A stretch of 64,000 nt of DNA. Origin: Dugong dugon (Eukaryota; Chordata; Mammalia; Sirenia; Dugongidae). Positions 21,510-32,469 of the stretch are shown piece by piece. The stretch is from contig CM057462.1 of the NCBI GenBank assembly GCA_030035585.1, positions 116,369,234 to 116,433,233 on the forward strand, read 5' to 3'. How positions within the stretch are numbered: position 1 is the first letter of the stretch; each line of letters opens with the position of its first letter. A model generated the notes under the pieces. That model was not told the DNA's origin and did not search any database. It worked only from the letters and a program-made list of their open reading frames with translations. Both the position numbers and the translations under genes were made by a program.

Positions 21510-22955
21510 GCTTTAGAAGGAAAAAAGAGAAAAGGCTAGGAAAAGGAGGAAAAAGGTAATTGAAAAGGAACTAGAAACTAGGAAGAGAAAAAACAATTTA
21601 AAGGTGTTCTGGAGGAGTTAGAACCAGAGTAAGAGAATGGAGCAAGGAGAGAAAGTTCCACATTTCTTAACCACTTTGTAGTCCGCCCTCTCAGCAACTG
21701 CTCCATTGAATCTTAAATTCAAATTATATATAAAATTTCTTGTGGTATTCAACTTGATGGGTGAACATTTCCCTTCTCATCAGTGCAGTGCTTCATAGAT
21801 GCTGTTCTTTCCAGTTTTCTGAGCTTGTTAGCTCCCAACCCCAGGAGTCTGTCCACAGCCCACCTGTAACTATCTCAGATAATTATCTATCTCTCTTTGA
21901 AGAGATCACCTATTTAATAGAGTGTTTCTTGTAAAACAGGAACCAGAGCTGTGCTGTGAGAACTTTCTTTAAGATACCTGCATAACTCTCTTTTCTTGTA
22001 GAGAGAAGATATGGGTAGAAGTCCTTGTGTTTTAGAAAATGGTTTGTGCTTCAAATAAAGTTCAGTCAAAGGCTAGTCATAGTCTACTGGATAAAGGTCT
22101 ACCGCTCTGGAAAAAAAAAGAAAGAAATAAGAACATGAACTGCACTGTGCATTGGAATGAGGTTGGTTGGAGAGCTAAGTCCAACTACATAACTTGTAGG
22201 GCCCAAAACAAAATGAAAATGCAGGACTTCTTGTTCAAAAATGATCCACACTTTCAAAACAGAGCAGACTGTCAATCTAGGCATGAGGCCTTACTAAGCT
22301 TGGTGTCCTGTGTGACTGTACAAGTCACATGCCCATGAAGCCAGCCTGTGGAAAGCCTTAGCTGTAGGGGCAGCTGGGAGTGACAGTGGGGAGGAAAAAA
22401 TTCAGGGGTGGCTGTTGACGAGTGACCAGCTCAAGGTGTAGACAAGTCACAAGGTGCCAGTAGTGATGGGGATGGGGGTTAGAGATAGAAGAGCGTAGAA
22501 GTGAAAGATGAAGGGAAAGGAAGAGACTGACAATGCGACTTTACTCTTGGTCAGCCAACATTCAACCAGGAGTCATGTCCAGAGGCCACAGGATTTCAAT
22601 TCTTGTTTATTAACAACTTTTTCTTCTAATCAAAAGAAATAGCCACAACAATTATCAAAATAATAGCCACAGTTACTTCAGCAACAAGAACTTCCTTGAA
22701 TACCAGAGAGGGTGCTGTATAAATGATGGCATGAAAGAGCCTTAGAGATTTGAAAACAGAGTAAAATATCATGAATATCAAAGTTTCCTTGACTTTCAGT
22801 TAAGCATGTTTCTCTTCTAGTTTAGCCTATAAATTGGTTGATAAAAGAAAACGATATGCCCTATAATGCCTGCTTCTCCTATCTTACTGGGCCATTATAA
22901 GGATCATTTGCAGTAAATCATGCACTAGGACTGGTAAATGATAATCTCCATTATA
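21510..22955. other. Unassigned noncoding DNA
   Basis: No repeat recognised. It starts with a purine-rich stretch, about 21510-21670 (AAAAGGA-like), that may be degraded simple sequence. Confidence 0.5.
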
Positions 22956-22959
22956 AGAG

Positions 22960-23180
22960 CCAGCATTGTTCAGTGGAGCAAGTCCTGGAGCAGAAATTGA
23001 AAACTTGCATATACTACCAATTCCATAACTTACTATACTGGTTGGTCTTGAATCAACTCTGATCCTCTCTGAGTCACTGATTCCTCTCCTAGAAAATAGA
23101 GACAACACCTCTCTTATTTAGCTCAAGGTAGGATAATGTGTAATAAATTTGTTTTAAATGTAAAGTGTTGTACATATTTA
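22960..23180 (+). repeat. MIR SINE
   Basis: Motifs 'cattgttcagtggagcaagtc', 'tccataacttacta', 'ctctctgagtcactgattcc', 'aaaatagagacaaca' in MIR order; the 3' end 'aaatgtaaagtgttgta' fits. The core is diverged. Confidence 0.7.
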
Positions 23181-23885
23181 AGACATTATCATAAAGAGAA
23201 CTTGGCACTGTCTAAATCACCTCTAAAGCTAAGAAATTAAAGCTCAGAAGCTGTAAAATTCCATTTCTCTGAGATTAATGAAAGATGATGAAGTTGTATT
23301 GCAGCTCTATATAAGAAAACATCTATGTCCATGATTGCAGAAGTAAATGGCAAAGTAAATAAAGCATTACCTTGAGTCTTTCTGGTTATCCCCTTATGTT
23401 TGATCCATATGGTCATCTACACTATCAGCAGGTGTACATGCAAAAGGGAAAGTAAACCATAAGCGTGAAAGGCAGCCAACCGTTGTTTTCTTCCATGGTG
23501 CCTCACGTAGGCTGGGGCTTGTCAATCAGAGTAAGCAAAAATTTTCCTTCTACCTGGGAAATAAGCTGAGTTACAATCCCTAGATGTTTAGACATAATAT
23601 TTACCTTCAAGAAAATCTTAAGTCCTCTCTCCACCTTCTTACCTTCTTCCTGCTCCCACCAACACCCACTACCTCTTCATTCCATCTTCTATCTATCATC
23701 CTTGCATACCTTCATTCTGCCATTAACAAGGAAAAGCTATGCTATAGGCTGAGAACAAAATGGACCACTATGCAAGGGACTAGAAATATAATGGGAAGAA
23801 TAAAGCTGCTGAAAATCAGTAGGAGTGATACAGTACGATACGTATGGAACTGAACACTGCTTTCTATGAAGGGCCACAATAACAG
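23181..23885. other. Unassigned noncoding DNA
   Basis: No repeat recognised; a pyrimidine-rich stretch about 23620-23710 makes an 89-codon frame without recognisable product. Confidence 0.5.
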
Positions 23886-23892
23886 AAGGATA

Positions 23893-24106
23893 CCAAAACC
23901 AAAAACAAACCTATTCCAATAGAGTCAATTCTGACTCATGATGACCCCATGTGTTACAGAGTAGAACTGCTACATAGGTTTTCTTGGCTGTAATCTTTTG
24001 GAAACAAATCGCCTGGTCTTTCCTCCGCCATGATGCTGGATGGGTTCAAACCACCAACTTTTAGGTTAGTAGTAACGTGCAAACCAATTGTGCCACCCAG
24101 GGAGCT
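23893..24106 (-). repeat. AfroSINE-type SINE, long subfamily
   Basis: Inverted: 'ccaaaaccaaaaacaaacc' tail, 'agagtcaattctgactcatg', 'ggttttcttggctgtaatct', head 'tgccacccagggagc'. Confidence 0.9.
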
Positions 24107-24109
24107 TCA

Positions 24110-24665
24110 AAAGGAAGGGTAGGGTTGTCTGTTTAGCTCTGCTTTCAGCCTTAGATAAGAAAGGTCAAAGAATTCTTAATAGCCACCAGATACACCAGGT
24201 AAGAAATCAGGCCAACACTTGGTGACAAAGTCTGCTATAAATCCAATGTGTGCATTTTTTCCCAAAGTGGCATCTGGGCATGTATCTCTTAAGGACATGG
24301 TTAAATATGTGAATTTAAATTCTGGTTGTTGCCATTTAGTGAATAACACTAATGACTTGCAGGATACTGGTTCTAGCTAAAAAGATCATTTCAAATATAA
24401 GGTCTAGACCTTTTAAGTAATGAAATGATACTAGGAGCCAGGTACATGCCCATTGCCTTTGGAATTCCAGGTGCACAGGCAGTGATGGTCTTACCACACA
24501 GAGGATGGAGTTGAAATTTCAAAGTTGCTGAGAAGGCAGCCCAGAAATTCCTTCAACAATGGACAAAGTCCTTCATTCCACAGCTACAGAGAACATAAAC
24601 TCTTACATTTGAAAAATCTATCAATAGAAAAGACCTAGCTTGTCAGCAATCAAATTCCTGCTCAG
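24110..24665. other. Unassigned noncoding DNA
   Basis: No repeat or exon recognised. Confidence 0.5.
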
Positions 24666-24669
24666 TACT

Positions 24670-24905
24670 ATTTCCTTTACAACCCCAGAGTTAATCCCGG
24701 TTACTTTTGCGTGCCTCTCTCTACCTTATACCTAAGGCTGTCATTGTGTGTTCACTCCACATTGCAATCATCTGTTTACATGGCTACATCTCTATTGTGG
24801 GTTCCAAAAGGGCAAGGACTGGGTCCTCTTCATTACTGTATCTCCACTGCCATGCCTGACACATCATAGATCTGAAAAATGTTAAGTGAATGAAAGATGG
24901 AGTGT
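24670..24905 (+). mobile_element. L2 LINE 3' end
   Basis: 'ttccaaaagggcaaggactg', 'cactgccatgcctgacacat', then 'aagtgaatgaaaga' is the L2 3' end in the correct order. Confidence 0.7.
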
Positions 24906-24929
24906 CTAGTAGACTACATTAGAGAAAAT

Positions 24930-25910
24930 GCAGATACCAAATCATAGGACATATACTGTCCCTATGTCAATTAGGGAAACTTGGAGTGCCAGGTTCAGTC
25001 TTGGAGACCATATTTTAGAGCTTTGGGAAATTAGAATGCATTCACCAATGGTGATCAAGATGGGTGATGGGAGGGGAAATGCTTGGCAAAATCTGGAAAC
25101 CATGTCAAATGAGGAACAAATGAAATAACTGGGAATGATTAACCTGACCAAAAGAAGGCAAAGGAAAGACACGGTTCCTCTCTTCAGATATTTGAAAAGC
25201 TGTTGTCTTAGTTATCTAGCGCTGTCATAACAGAAATACCACAAGTGGATGGTTTTAACGTAGAGAAGTTTATTTCTTCACAGTCAAGGTAGCCTAAAAG
25301 TCCAAATTCAGGGCATCAGCTCCAGGGGAAGTCTTTCTCTCTCTGTTAGCCTTCTCATCAGTGTTCCCCTGGACTAGGAGCTTCTCAGTACAGGGACCCC
25401 GGCACCGCTTTCTTGATAGTACGAGGTCCCCCTGTCTTACTGCTCACTTCTGTCTTTTATATCTCAAGAGATTGCCTCAGGACACAATCTAGTCTTGTAG
25501 ATCAGGTCCTGCCTTACTAAAACAACTGCCACCCATCCTCCCTCATTAACATCATAGAGTCAGGTTTACAACATACAGGAAAATCACACAGTACCAGGAA
25601 TCATGGCCTTGCCAAATTGATACACACATTTTTGGGGGGACATAATTCAAACCATGACAGCTGTCAAATGGAAAAAGTAGTTGGATTTGCTCTGTATTAT
25701 CCCACAGGGCAAATGAAGGTCAACGATTACAAAGTAGACAGAGGCAGATTTTAACTCATCAAGGAAAACGCATTCTAAACACCAGAACTCTTCAACAATT
25801 TGTCTTGTGTGGTAGAAAAAAGAATTAACTTTCCATCTTTGAAATTATTCAAGCAAGACGGGATATTCAGGCTGCTAAGATCCCTTCCAACTTCGAGTTT
25901 CTGATTCTCT
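24930..25910 (+). mobile_element. L3/CR1-clade LINE 3' end, split by a solo LTR
   Basis: Left part up to 25203: 'gattaacctgaccaaaagaagg ... cctctcttcagatatttgaa'. Right part from 25660: it ends 'aagatcccttccaacttcg agtttctgattctc', which resembles the CR1/L3 3' terminus ('aggtcccttccaa... attctatgattct'). The interruption is the LTR at 25204-25659. The internal part is degraded. Identity recalled, not searched. Confidence 0.6.
25204..25659 (-). mobile_element. Solo LTR with exact 5-bp target duplication
   Basis: Starts TGTCTTAGTTATCTAGCGC, ends CCATGACA; 456 bp. Target duplication GCTGT at 25199-25203 and 25660-25664. The inside resembles the LTR at 55512 throughout ('ccacaagtggatgg', 'caccagctcca'-like, 'gggaatcatggcc', 'acacacatttttgg'). 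No internal retroviral part; a solo LTR by recombination is the simplest reading. Confidence 0.9.
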
Positions 25911-25911
25911 A

Positions 25912-28558
25912 TAGTAAATGCAAACACCAGTGGAAGCTTGGATATGGAATCACATCAGCTTCCATATAAGTGAGTATCAGCTTCTTTCCCAGGCACTGGC
26001 TTTAATAGGTGGGAGAGGAGAGGAGACAGCATTGAGCTCCTGAAAAGGGAAGGGAGGGGGAGAGGGAAAGCCACTGAAAGGCAAGAGGGGAGAGTAGTTC
26101 TGAAGACCGATTTTCATGGCACAGTTTTGACTCCTGCCTGTCCCACTGTTGGGAGGAGCTAACTGAAGTAAGGAGAGTAATTTAAGATAACAAGCAAATT
26201 ATTTGGAGCTGGAGGAAAAGGCACATCTTCTTGAAAGTTGATACTTAAAAGAGCTGCAATCACACATCTGTTTTCTTGTTTGGTTTACAATTGAGCAAGT
26301 GGGAACAGAGGACTCCATGAAATTGAATGACACTTCACATTGATAAGCATTTCAGAAACAATATGGTAGCAATTTGAGGGACACATTATACACTCAAGCT
26401 GCATAAAGAAAGAGCAAAGAAAATGCCCTTTAATGTTTAATTTTAATAACAGTCTTACTTGTTACAAACACAGCATTTCACAATGAAAGCCTAACTGTGT
26501 TTCAGTCCAGTAATAGGATAAGACACAGCTTGTAAAAATGAGAATTGAATCTAAATACGTTCTTGTGTTTTATTCTCCATTTATCATGTGAATTGCTTCT
26601 AAATACGATTCTTACTTTATTAATTTACATAATTACCAAAAAATAATGTCTCCAGATAACAAACTCCTGATGATATCATTTTAGATTTACTGTGACATTA
26701 TTTTAAAAGTGACGAAAATTGATACACAATTAAGTTAAGAGTAAAAGTATGTCAGCTAATTTTGCTGTCTTTTAGTCTTCAAAATTTAAAGGGGTTATTT
26801 GGGTCATCACAATGAATTTTTGTTCTCCAATGCTGAAGAGCCTAAAAAACAAAGAACAACTGGTAAATAAGATAATATTTTAGGGTAACAAAGATGAGAA
26901 AAGTCTTCAATGAAGATCTAAAAATACCTGTACAAATGTACTTAGTTTTTTCAAATAGCACCCTATCAAATTAGCTTGACAGTCTCTGGTCCCAGTCAGA
27001 AAATCCTGATGCCTGTCTGAGTTCAGACCTTCAGCAAGTACAAACTCTTCACTCAGATCAAGCTTCAAAAATGTGGGAGAGATCGAAAATGTGGATGTGG
27101 ATAAAAAGCTGCAAGCTATTAGTTAGCTACCAGTCATTGTTTAAAGAGCTAAGTAGTAAACTCTCCTTTCTGGAATGGAGGCTGCTAAAGTACAAGGCTC
27201 ATTGACAAAATAAATCTCATGGTCTGTCCTGGGCAAGCTGATAAACAGGGGTGCTGATTAAGTGTCTTTCCTAACATCACAGAGACGACAGCAGAACAAT
27301 AGCAGACACGAAAATTACACCACTCTCCCGCCTTCCACATCCTCTTATTAATCATTTTAAACTGAAAGCTTGGTAACAGCAATCCTGCCTAACATATTGC
27401 TTGTTTACCTAAGACGCCATCCTGGAAGCTGAAAAGTGCATCATAATCCTGTTGTCCTTTCCTTCTAGTCATCTGCAATGATTTGAGTATATCTGTGACT
27501 TTCACAAGGAAGGAGCATAATGGCTGGTGGATAGTACATTAAATACAAAAATAGGTGTTCGTATGTTAGATGGAATCTTGGTAGAACCTTATTTTTTCTG
27601 GTAATTAACCAAGTGGCATGGATTCTCCAAAGAAGAAACATCTCAGCATTGTTTCACACCAACCCCTTATCCACAGCCAGATGAGGAATCTTATTTGTCT
27701 GTTGCTGGGTCAAAAGATGTTCCCTACAGCTGCAGGGAATCTTGCTGCCTGGGTAAAATAACAGGGCATATTTCACAGGAGCTATTAATATGGGATGCAA
27801 GCATGTGAGGCACAAGGCCAACAGCTGGATGGAAATGGTAGGTTCTGGGCCAGCTGAAACTTTCTACTTTCAAGTTTTGCATGCAGTGCACACATAAACA
27901 CACACACACACACACACACACATACTTACACAACCAGCTTGGGAATGTTAAACATCTCCAGATTTATTTTTTAATATGAACTAAAGGGTCTAGTGTGGCC
28001 TAGAGGTTTGGCATCACCAGGCAAGCCGGCTCCTTCCCACCACAGGCTGGAGGCATCTGGCCCAGGCCTAGAAGCTGCTGGTACTCTACAGAAATGAAAG
28101 GCTGGGGATGGCAAGCCCTGCTCATCAGCATGGTGACACAGGAAGGAAGAGAAAAGAGAAAGTAATAAAGGCCATCCCAGCATCTGAATTGTTATCCAGT
28201 CACACTCCTCCTTTTTTATGAAATGGAAACTAAAGTCCAAAGCACACAGTGAACCAAAGACAGAACCAGAGCCAGGACCTCCTTTTGTAATAAGGGCCAG
28301 GTAAAGTTCTACAGAGATTCTAGTAAGAGCTACAAAGATTGCAGTGCCAGTCCTGTATGTTACTCAATACAAAAGTACTAAGCAATGGGTAGTGAGGCAC
28401 GCTATTCCCCTACCTTGCTGGTGTTCTGAGCCTAAGCTTAATCTTATGATTGGGAATGCAGCCTGAGCCATTCCCACAGTACTCTAATTCTCCTGCTCCA
28501 CCAGCCTTAAGTCATGGACCACCTGGACTGGAAGGGCCCTCTCCTCCTCTTTGCTTCT
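25912..28558. other. Repeat-poor island, unassigned
   Basis: About 2.6 kb with no recognised interspersed repeat, apart from (AC)n at 27899-27920. A purine-rich stretch lies at 26010-26080. The AT-rich segment 26400-26870 is the best candidate for conserved noncoding sequence; see findings. Frames of up to 89 codons have no recognisable product. Confidence 0.6.
27899..27920 (+). repeat. (AC)n microsatellite
   Basis: About 11 exact AC units following 'cacataaa'. Confidence 0.95.
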
Positions 28559-28559
28559 G

Positions 28560-28770
28560 TGGGGGAATCCTCTCCAAGTCAGCCTTGCCAGTTAGCCATC
28601 CAACCTCTGTGTGAAAGCTCCATGAGGGAACACAGTATCTCCTAAGAAAGCCTGTTCCATTTCTGGACAATGGCTTGAATTATTAGAAAACTCTTTCCTA
28701 GTTAGGAATCTTTCTTGCTGTGGCTTCCACCTACTGACACTGGGCTTTGAGACCCATGTACAGAGCTTTG
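28560..28770 (-). mobile_element. L3/CR1-clade LINE fragment
   Basis: 'cagttagccatccaacctct', 'tcctaagaaagcctgttcca', 'ttattagaaaactctttcct' are the reverse of a mammal-wide repeat whose plus-strand version resembles the elements at 2590 and 24930. Assignment to L3 is recalled. Confidence 0.55.
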
Positions 28771-28771
28771 C

Positions 28772-29495
28772 ATTCTAGCATATTGAATTTTTATTATCAA
28801 AACCACCAACATATTTGTGGATCTTGTTTACCATATTTACTATCCCTCCCAACCTTAATGCTATCACCAGTATAATAATCATCTCTCCCCTATAATGATA
28901 TATATCACTGATTAAAAAAAAAAAAAGTGGGTAAAGATAAAACAAGAAAAAAATATCAGAGCATGTCATTTGAAACATGTCTTCAGGTGAACTCTAATCT
29001 ACTAATCACCAGCCCTAGAATAAGGTTTTATAAGTCACAAATGCATCTATTAAAGTACATCAATCAGGGTCTGTTCAGGTGTGGCTGTCCACTAGATCTG
29101 AGTTTTCTTCAGGGCTAGGATTAGTTACCTCTGTACACACTGTGCCTAGTCTGTTGAATATGTTTCATAAATGATTGTGGACTACTTAATATTTTCTTAG
29201 AGAGTCTGCTGGTTACTAATGATCATTATTTCTTTACGTACTAGGTACATAAAATCTAATACTTTAAGCATCCATGCTAAAAGCTTCCTATGATTCTCAT
29301 TTATCTATAGTTTGGGGCCATATACCTTTTTCTACTCTAAAATTTAGAACTGCAATGGCCTCCATTTGCTTCTCCCTATTGTACATGGTGTATTAACATT
29401 TGCAAATAGTAGTTCAGTGATTTAATGTGCAGGCTTTCTCAGGATACCAAGAAATAATTTGTAAAATCAAGGAGACATAAACTCATTTAGAATAG
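28772..29495. other. Unassigned noncoding DNA
   Basis: AT-rich with an A13 run at 28914-28926. Nothing else recognised. Confidence 0.5.
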
Positions 29496-29499
29496 TCAG

Positions 29500-29935
29500 T
29501 TCCACTCACTTTAACAAACATTTTTGCAGCCTATTCTGTGCCAGGCTCTGTATTGATGCTAGGGAGAAAAAGACAGATACGACATAGTCCTTTCCTCCAA
29601 GAAACTTATATTCTAGAGAGGAAAAGCAGAGTTTTACAACACAGTGTATAACGGATATCATGGAGATATACAGCGAGAGCAATGGGTACAAAGAGAAAGG
29701 ACACTTAGCCCAGGCTGAGATGACAGTGAAGTGTTCTTGGAGGAGATAATACCTGGGTCTAGGCTTGAGAGATGAACAGGAATTCATTACAGAAGAGTGC
29801 AAGAGAAAGGTATTCTGAGGAGGCAAACAGAATGAGCAAAAGCACAGAGGTGTGACTATGCATGAAATGTGCATATTCTAGAGAAGAACTCTGAAGCCCA
29901 AATCCATGGCAGATGATGCTAGAACAAGCCAGGGT
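29500..29935 (+). repeat. Ancient mammal-wide repeat, family not named
   Basis: 'cagcctattctgtgccaggctctg ... ctttcctccaagaaacttat' followed by 'gggtctaggcttgagagatg' and 'gaggcaaacagaatgagcaa'. The same class of sequence starts at about 11400, 33490, 41060 and 53110. Confidence 0.55.
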
Positions 29936-30091
29936 CATGTTCATTGAAGGTTTTGTTTGTCATGGTTAATAGTGTGGATCTGTGAGATAAATGGGGAGAT
30001 GTTATTGAAGAATGGTATCTTGACAAATCAGAGTTCTTGGTTTCAAACAACTTTGACTAGCTAAGTGAAAAGATTCAGATAACTCATACAG

Positions 30092-30330
30092 TTGACAGGA
30101 AACCCACAGAATGAGATTTGGAAAATGGCTGGGTACAAACCAGGGTTCAATCAGGAAAACAGAACCACTGTACCTTATGTGATAAGGAATTTATTAGAAA
30201 TATTAACCCAGCACAATTGCAGGAGCATCTGGAGGAGTGAGCATTCAGGGGGAAGTAGGGTGATCAGGGAAGGAGTCATCAACCAAGCACAGTCAGCCAC
30301 CAAAGTGGTATTATGAGGTCATCTAAGAAC
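30092..30330. repeat. Possible LTR-like fragment
   Basis: 'ggttcaatcaggaaaacagaa ccac' resembles the opening of LTR-type repeats; the rest is degraded. It is cut off by the RTE at 30335. Low certainty. Confidence 0.35.
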
Positions 30331-30334
30331 TGAT

Positions 30335-31374
30335 TATGTGAAGGCATTTGACTGTGTGGATCATAACAAATTATGGATAAAAACTGTGAAAAATAGGAAT
30401 TCCAGAACACTTCATTGTGCTCATGCAGAACCTGTACATAGACCAAGAGGCAGCTGTTAAAACAGAAGGGGATACTGCATGGTTTAAAGTCGGGAAAGGT
30501 GTACATCAGGGTTGTATCTTTTTGCCATGCTTACTCAATCTCTATGCTGAGCCAATAACCCAAGAAGCTGGACTATATAAAGAATTCAGCATCAAGACTG
30601 GAGGAAGACTTATTGACAACCAGCAACACGCAGATGACACAACCTTGCTTGCTGAAAGTGAAGAGGACTTAAAGCACTTACTGATGAAGATCAAAGACCA
30701 CAGCCTTCAGTATGGATTACATCTCTATAAAAAGAAAACAAAAATCCTCACAACTGGACCAATAAGGCACATATGATAAATGGAGAAAAGATTGAAGTTG
30801 TCAAGGATTTCATTTTACCTGGATCCACAATCAACGCCCATGGAAGCAGCAGTCAAGAAATGAAATGACATATTGCTGCAAAAGACCTCTTTAAAGTGTT
30901 AAAAAGCAAAGTATCATCTCAAGGACTAAGGTGCACCTAACCCAAGCCACAGTGTTTTCAGTCACCTCATATGCATGTGAAAGCTGGACAATGAATAAGG
31001 AAGCCCAAAGAAGAATTTATGCCTTTGAATTATGGTGTTGGCAAAGAATATTGAATACACCATAGACTGCCAGAAGAACAAGCAAATCTCTCTTGGAAGA
31101 AGTACAGCCAGAATGCTCCTTAGAAGTGAGGCTGGCGAGACTTCTTACATGTTTTGGATATGTCATCAGGAGGGACCAGTTCCTGGAGAAGGACATCATG
31201 CTTGGTAAAGGAGAGGGTCAGCGAAAAAGAGGAAGACCCTCAACGAGATGGACTGACACAGTGGCTGCAACAATGGGGTCAAGCATAGCAAGGATGGTGA
31301 AGAGGGCACGGGACCAGGCAGTGTTTCATAGGGTCGTTAGGAGTCAGAAGTGACTTGACAGCACCTAACAACAA
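30335..31374 (+). mobile_element. RTE LINE 3' fragment with RT palm domain
   Basis: 1,040 bp of Bov-B-like RTE. The first codons give DY(V)KAFDCVDHNKLW, reverse-transcriptase motif A with its catalytic Asp. The 119-codon frame 30417-30776 continues to the catalytic loop, here HADDTTLLAES, where Tyr of the usual YADD is His. The frame breaks at 30777. A second frame 31093-31353 gives EEVQPECSLEVRLARL...RRDQFLEKDIMLGKGEG. The 3' end is AACAACAATT. A short TAAGAA on each side may be a target duplication. No intact protein can be read. Confidence 0.93.
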
Positions 31375-31549
31375 TTAAGAAAGCCTGCCTTTGTGAAGCA
31401 TTGCTTTAGTGGGTCATATGCCAGAAATTTCGTGGTGAACCTGGGACTACTGTTGGTTAAAGGGTGGGTGAGTAGTTAGGAAGAAGAGCTGGAGGTGGAG
31501 GGGAGGAGAGCAAGTACAGCCTGGAACCCGTTAACACCTTTACATCTGC
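31375..31549. other. Unassigned noncoding DNA
   Basis: About 170 bp, no repeat recognised. Confidence 0.5.
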
Positions 31550-31562
31550 GTCACTGCATCTA

Positions 31563-31751
31563 CGGTTAACATGCTCGGCTGTTAACTGAAAGGTTGGAGG
31601 CTCGGGTCTTCCCAGGGGCTTCTCAGAAGAAAGTCCTGGCAATCTACTTCCAAAAAAATCAGCCATTGAAACCCTGTGGAGCACAGTTCTACCCTGACAC
31701 ACATGGAGTTGCTATGAGTAGGAACTGACTCACCAGGAATTAACAAAACTG
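31563..31751 (+). repeat. AfroSINE-type SINE, 5'-truncated
   Basis: Starts inside the head ('cggttaacatgctcggctgt'), body complete to 'gaggaactgactc'-like 3' part at 31720-31735. A 13-bp target duplication GTCACTGCATCTA lies at 31550-31562 and 31752-31764, an exact match. Confidence 0.95.
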
Positions 31752-31764
31752 GTCACTGCATCTA

Positions 31765-32277
31765 ACTGCAGAGATTCTCAAAGGGTAATGGCAGTGGCTT
31801 CACTTCTGCCTTCCAGATTCACAGTCGCACACAGATTCCTCTTTTGGCCAAACGTAACTTAGTACATGCAGAAAAGAGAATTCTGAAAAAGGTGGTTTTG
31901 TTTAACAATATAAACTACCCAAGTGAAGAGGGAGGAAACAATGAGACAACAAAAACATGGCTAAGGACATACCACAGAAGAGTCCCCTTAGAAAGACACT
32001 TCTGATGCTCACTAACCCCACCACTTGGCATTCACTGCCACGCCCCAGGATTCCGGGAACCATCAGTGCCGTGAAAAGCCTCTGGCTGCCCTCACATCTT
32101 CGCATCACTCATTCAAGATTTAAAGTGGAGGGGTTATCGATCGGTGGAGCTTCGGTCGTACGCTTGTGCTAGCCGCGAGAGGGGGAGAGGAAATGTCTGC
32201 CTTCTGGTTAGAAGTTGAGCATTTGATTGAATTCACCATCCAGGGATGCCCAAAGGTCAAACAATCTTTCATAGTCA
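31765..32277. other. Unassigned, with a CpG-dense patch
   Basis: No repeat recognised. Seven CpG lie within 40 bp at 32138-32177; see findings. Confidence 0.5.
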
Positions 32278-32279
32278 TA

Positions 32280-32468
32280 CAGTAAAACCTGTGAAAGCCG
32301 GAACCTGTGTAAAGCGGAAACCTGTCAGAGAAGGAAAACGCAAATATTTTCCGCTAAAAGGAGTGATAAAAAAAATGATAAGACTGCACCCTGTCGAAGA
32401 CAGAAAACTTGCGAGACCGTGAAAAACAAGGCAGTCCCATTGAGCTCCAGCTCTCACAGGCCTCACTG
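32280..32468 (+). mobile_element. Miniature inverted-repeat DNA transposon (Tc1/mariner or pogo-type, putative)
   Basis: The sequence starts CAGTAAAACCTGTGAAAGCCGG and ends with its reverse complement in worn form (CTCTCACAGGCCTCACTG). Both ends lie inside a TA dinucleotide (32278-32279 and 32469-32470). Over the first 20 positions the two ends agree at 15-16 positions, and the differences are all transitions. The 189 bp have no reading frame. CpG content is high (7). The first 50 bp hold three variants of 'AACCTGTG..AA.G'. Family: TA target and CAGT ends fit Tigger/pogo-like elements, but this is an inference. Confidence 0.7.
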
Positions 32469-32469
32469 T

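Noticed and set aside
32138-32468. A CpG island promoter
   Set aside because: The CpG-rich stretches are 40 bp and inside a 189-bp element, far below island length, with no adjacent exon.
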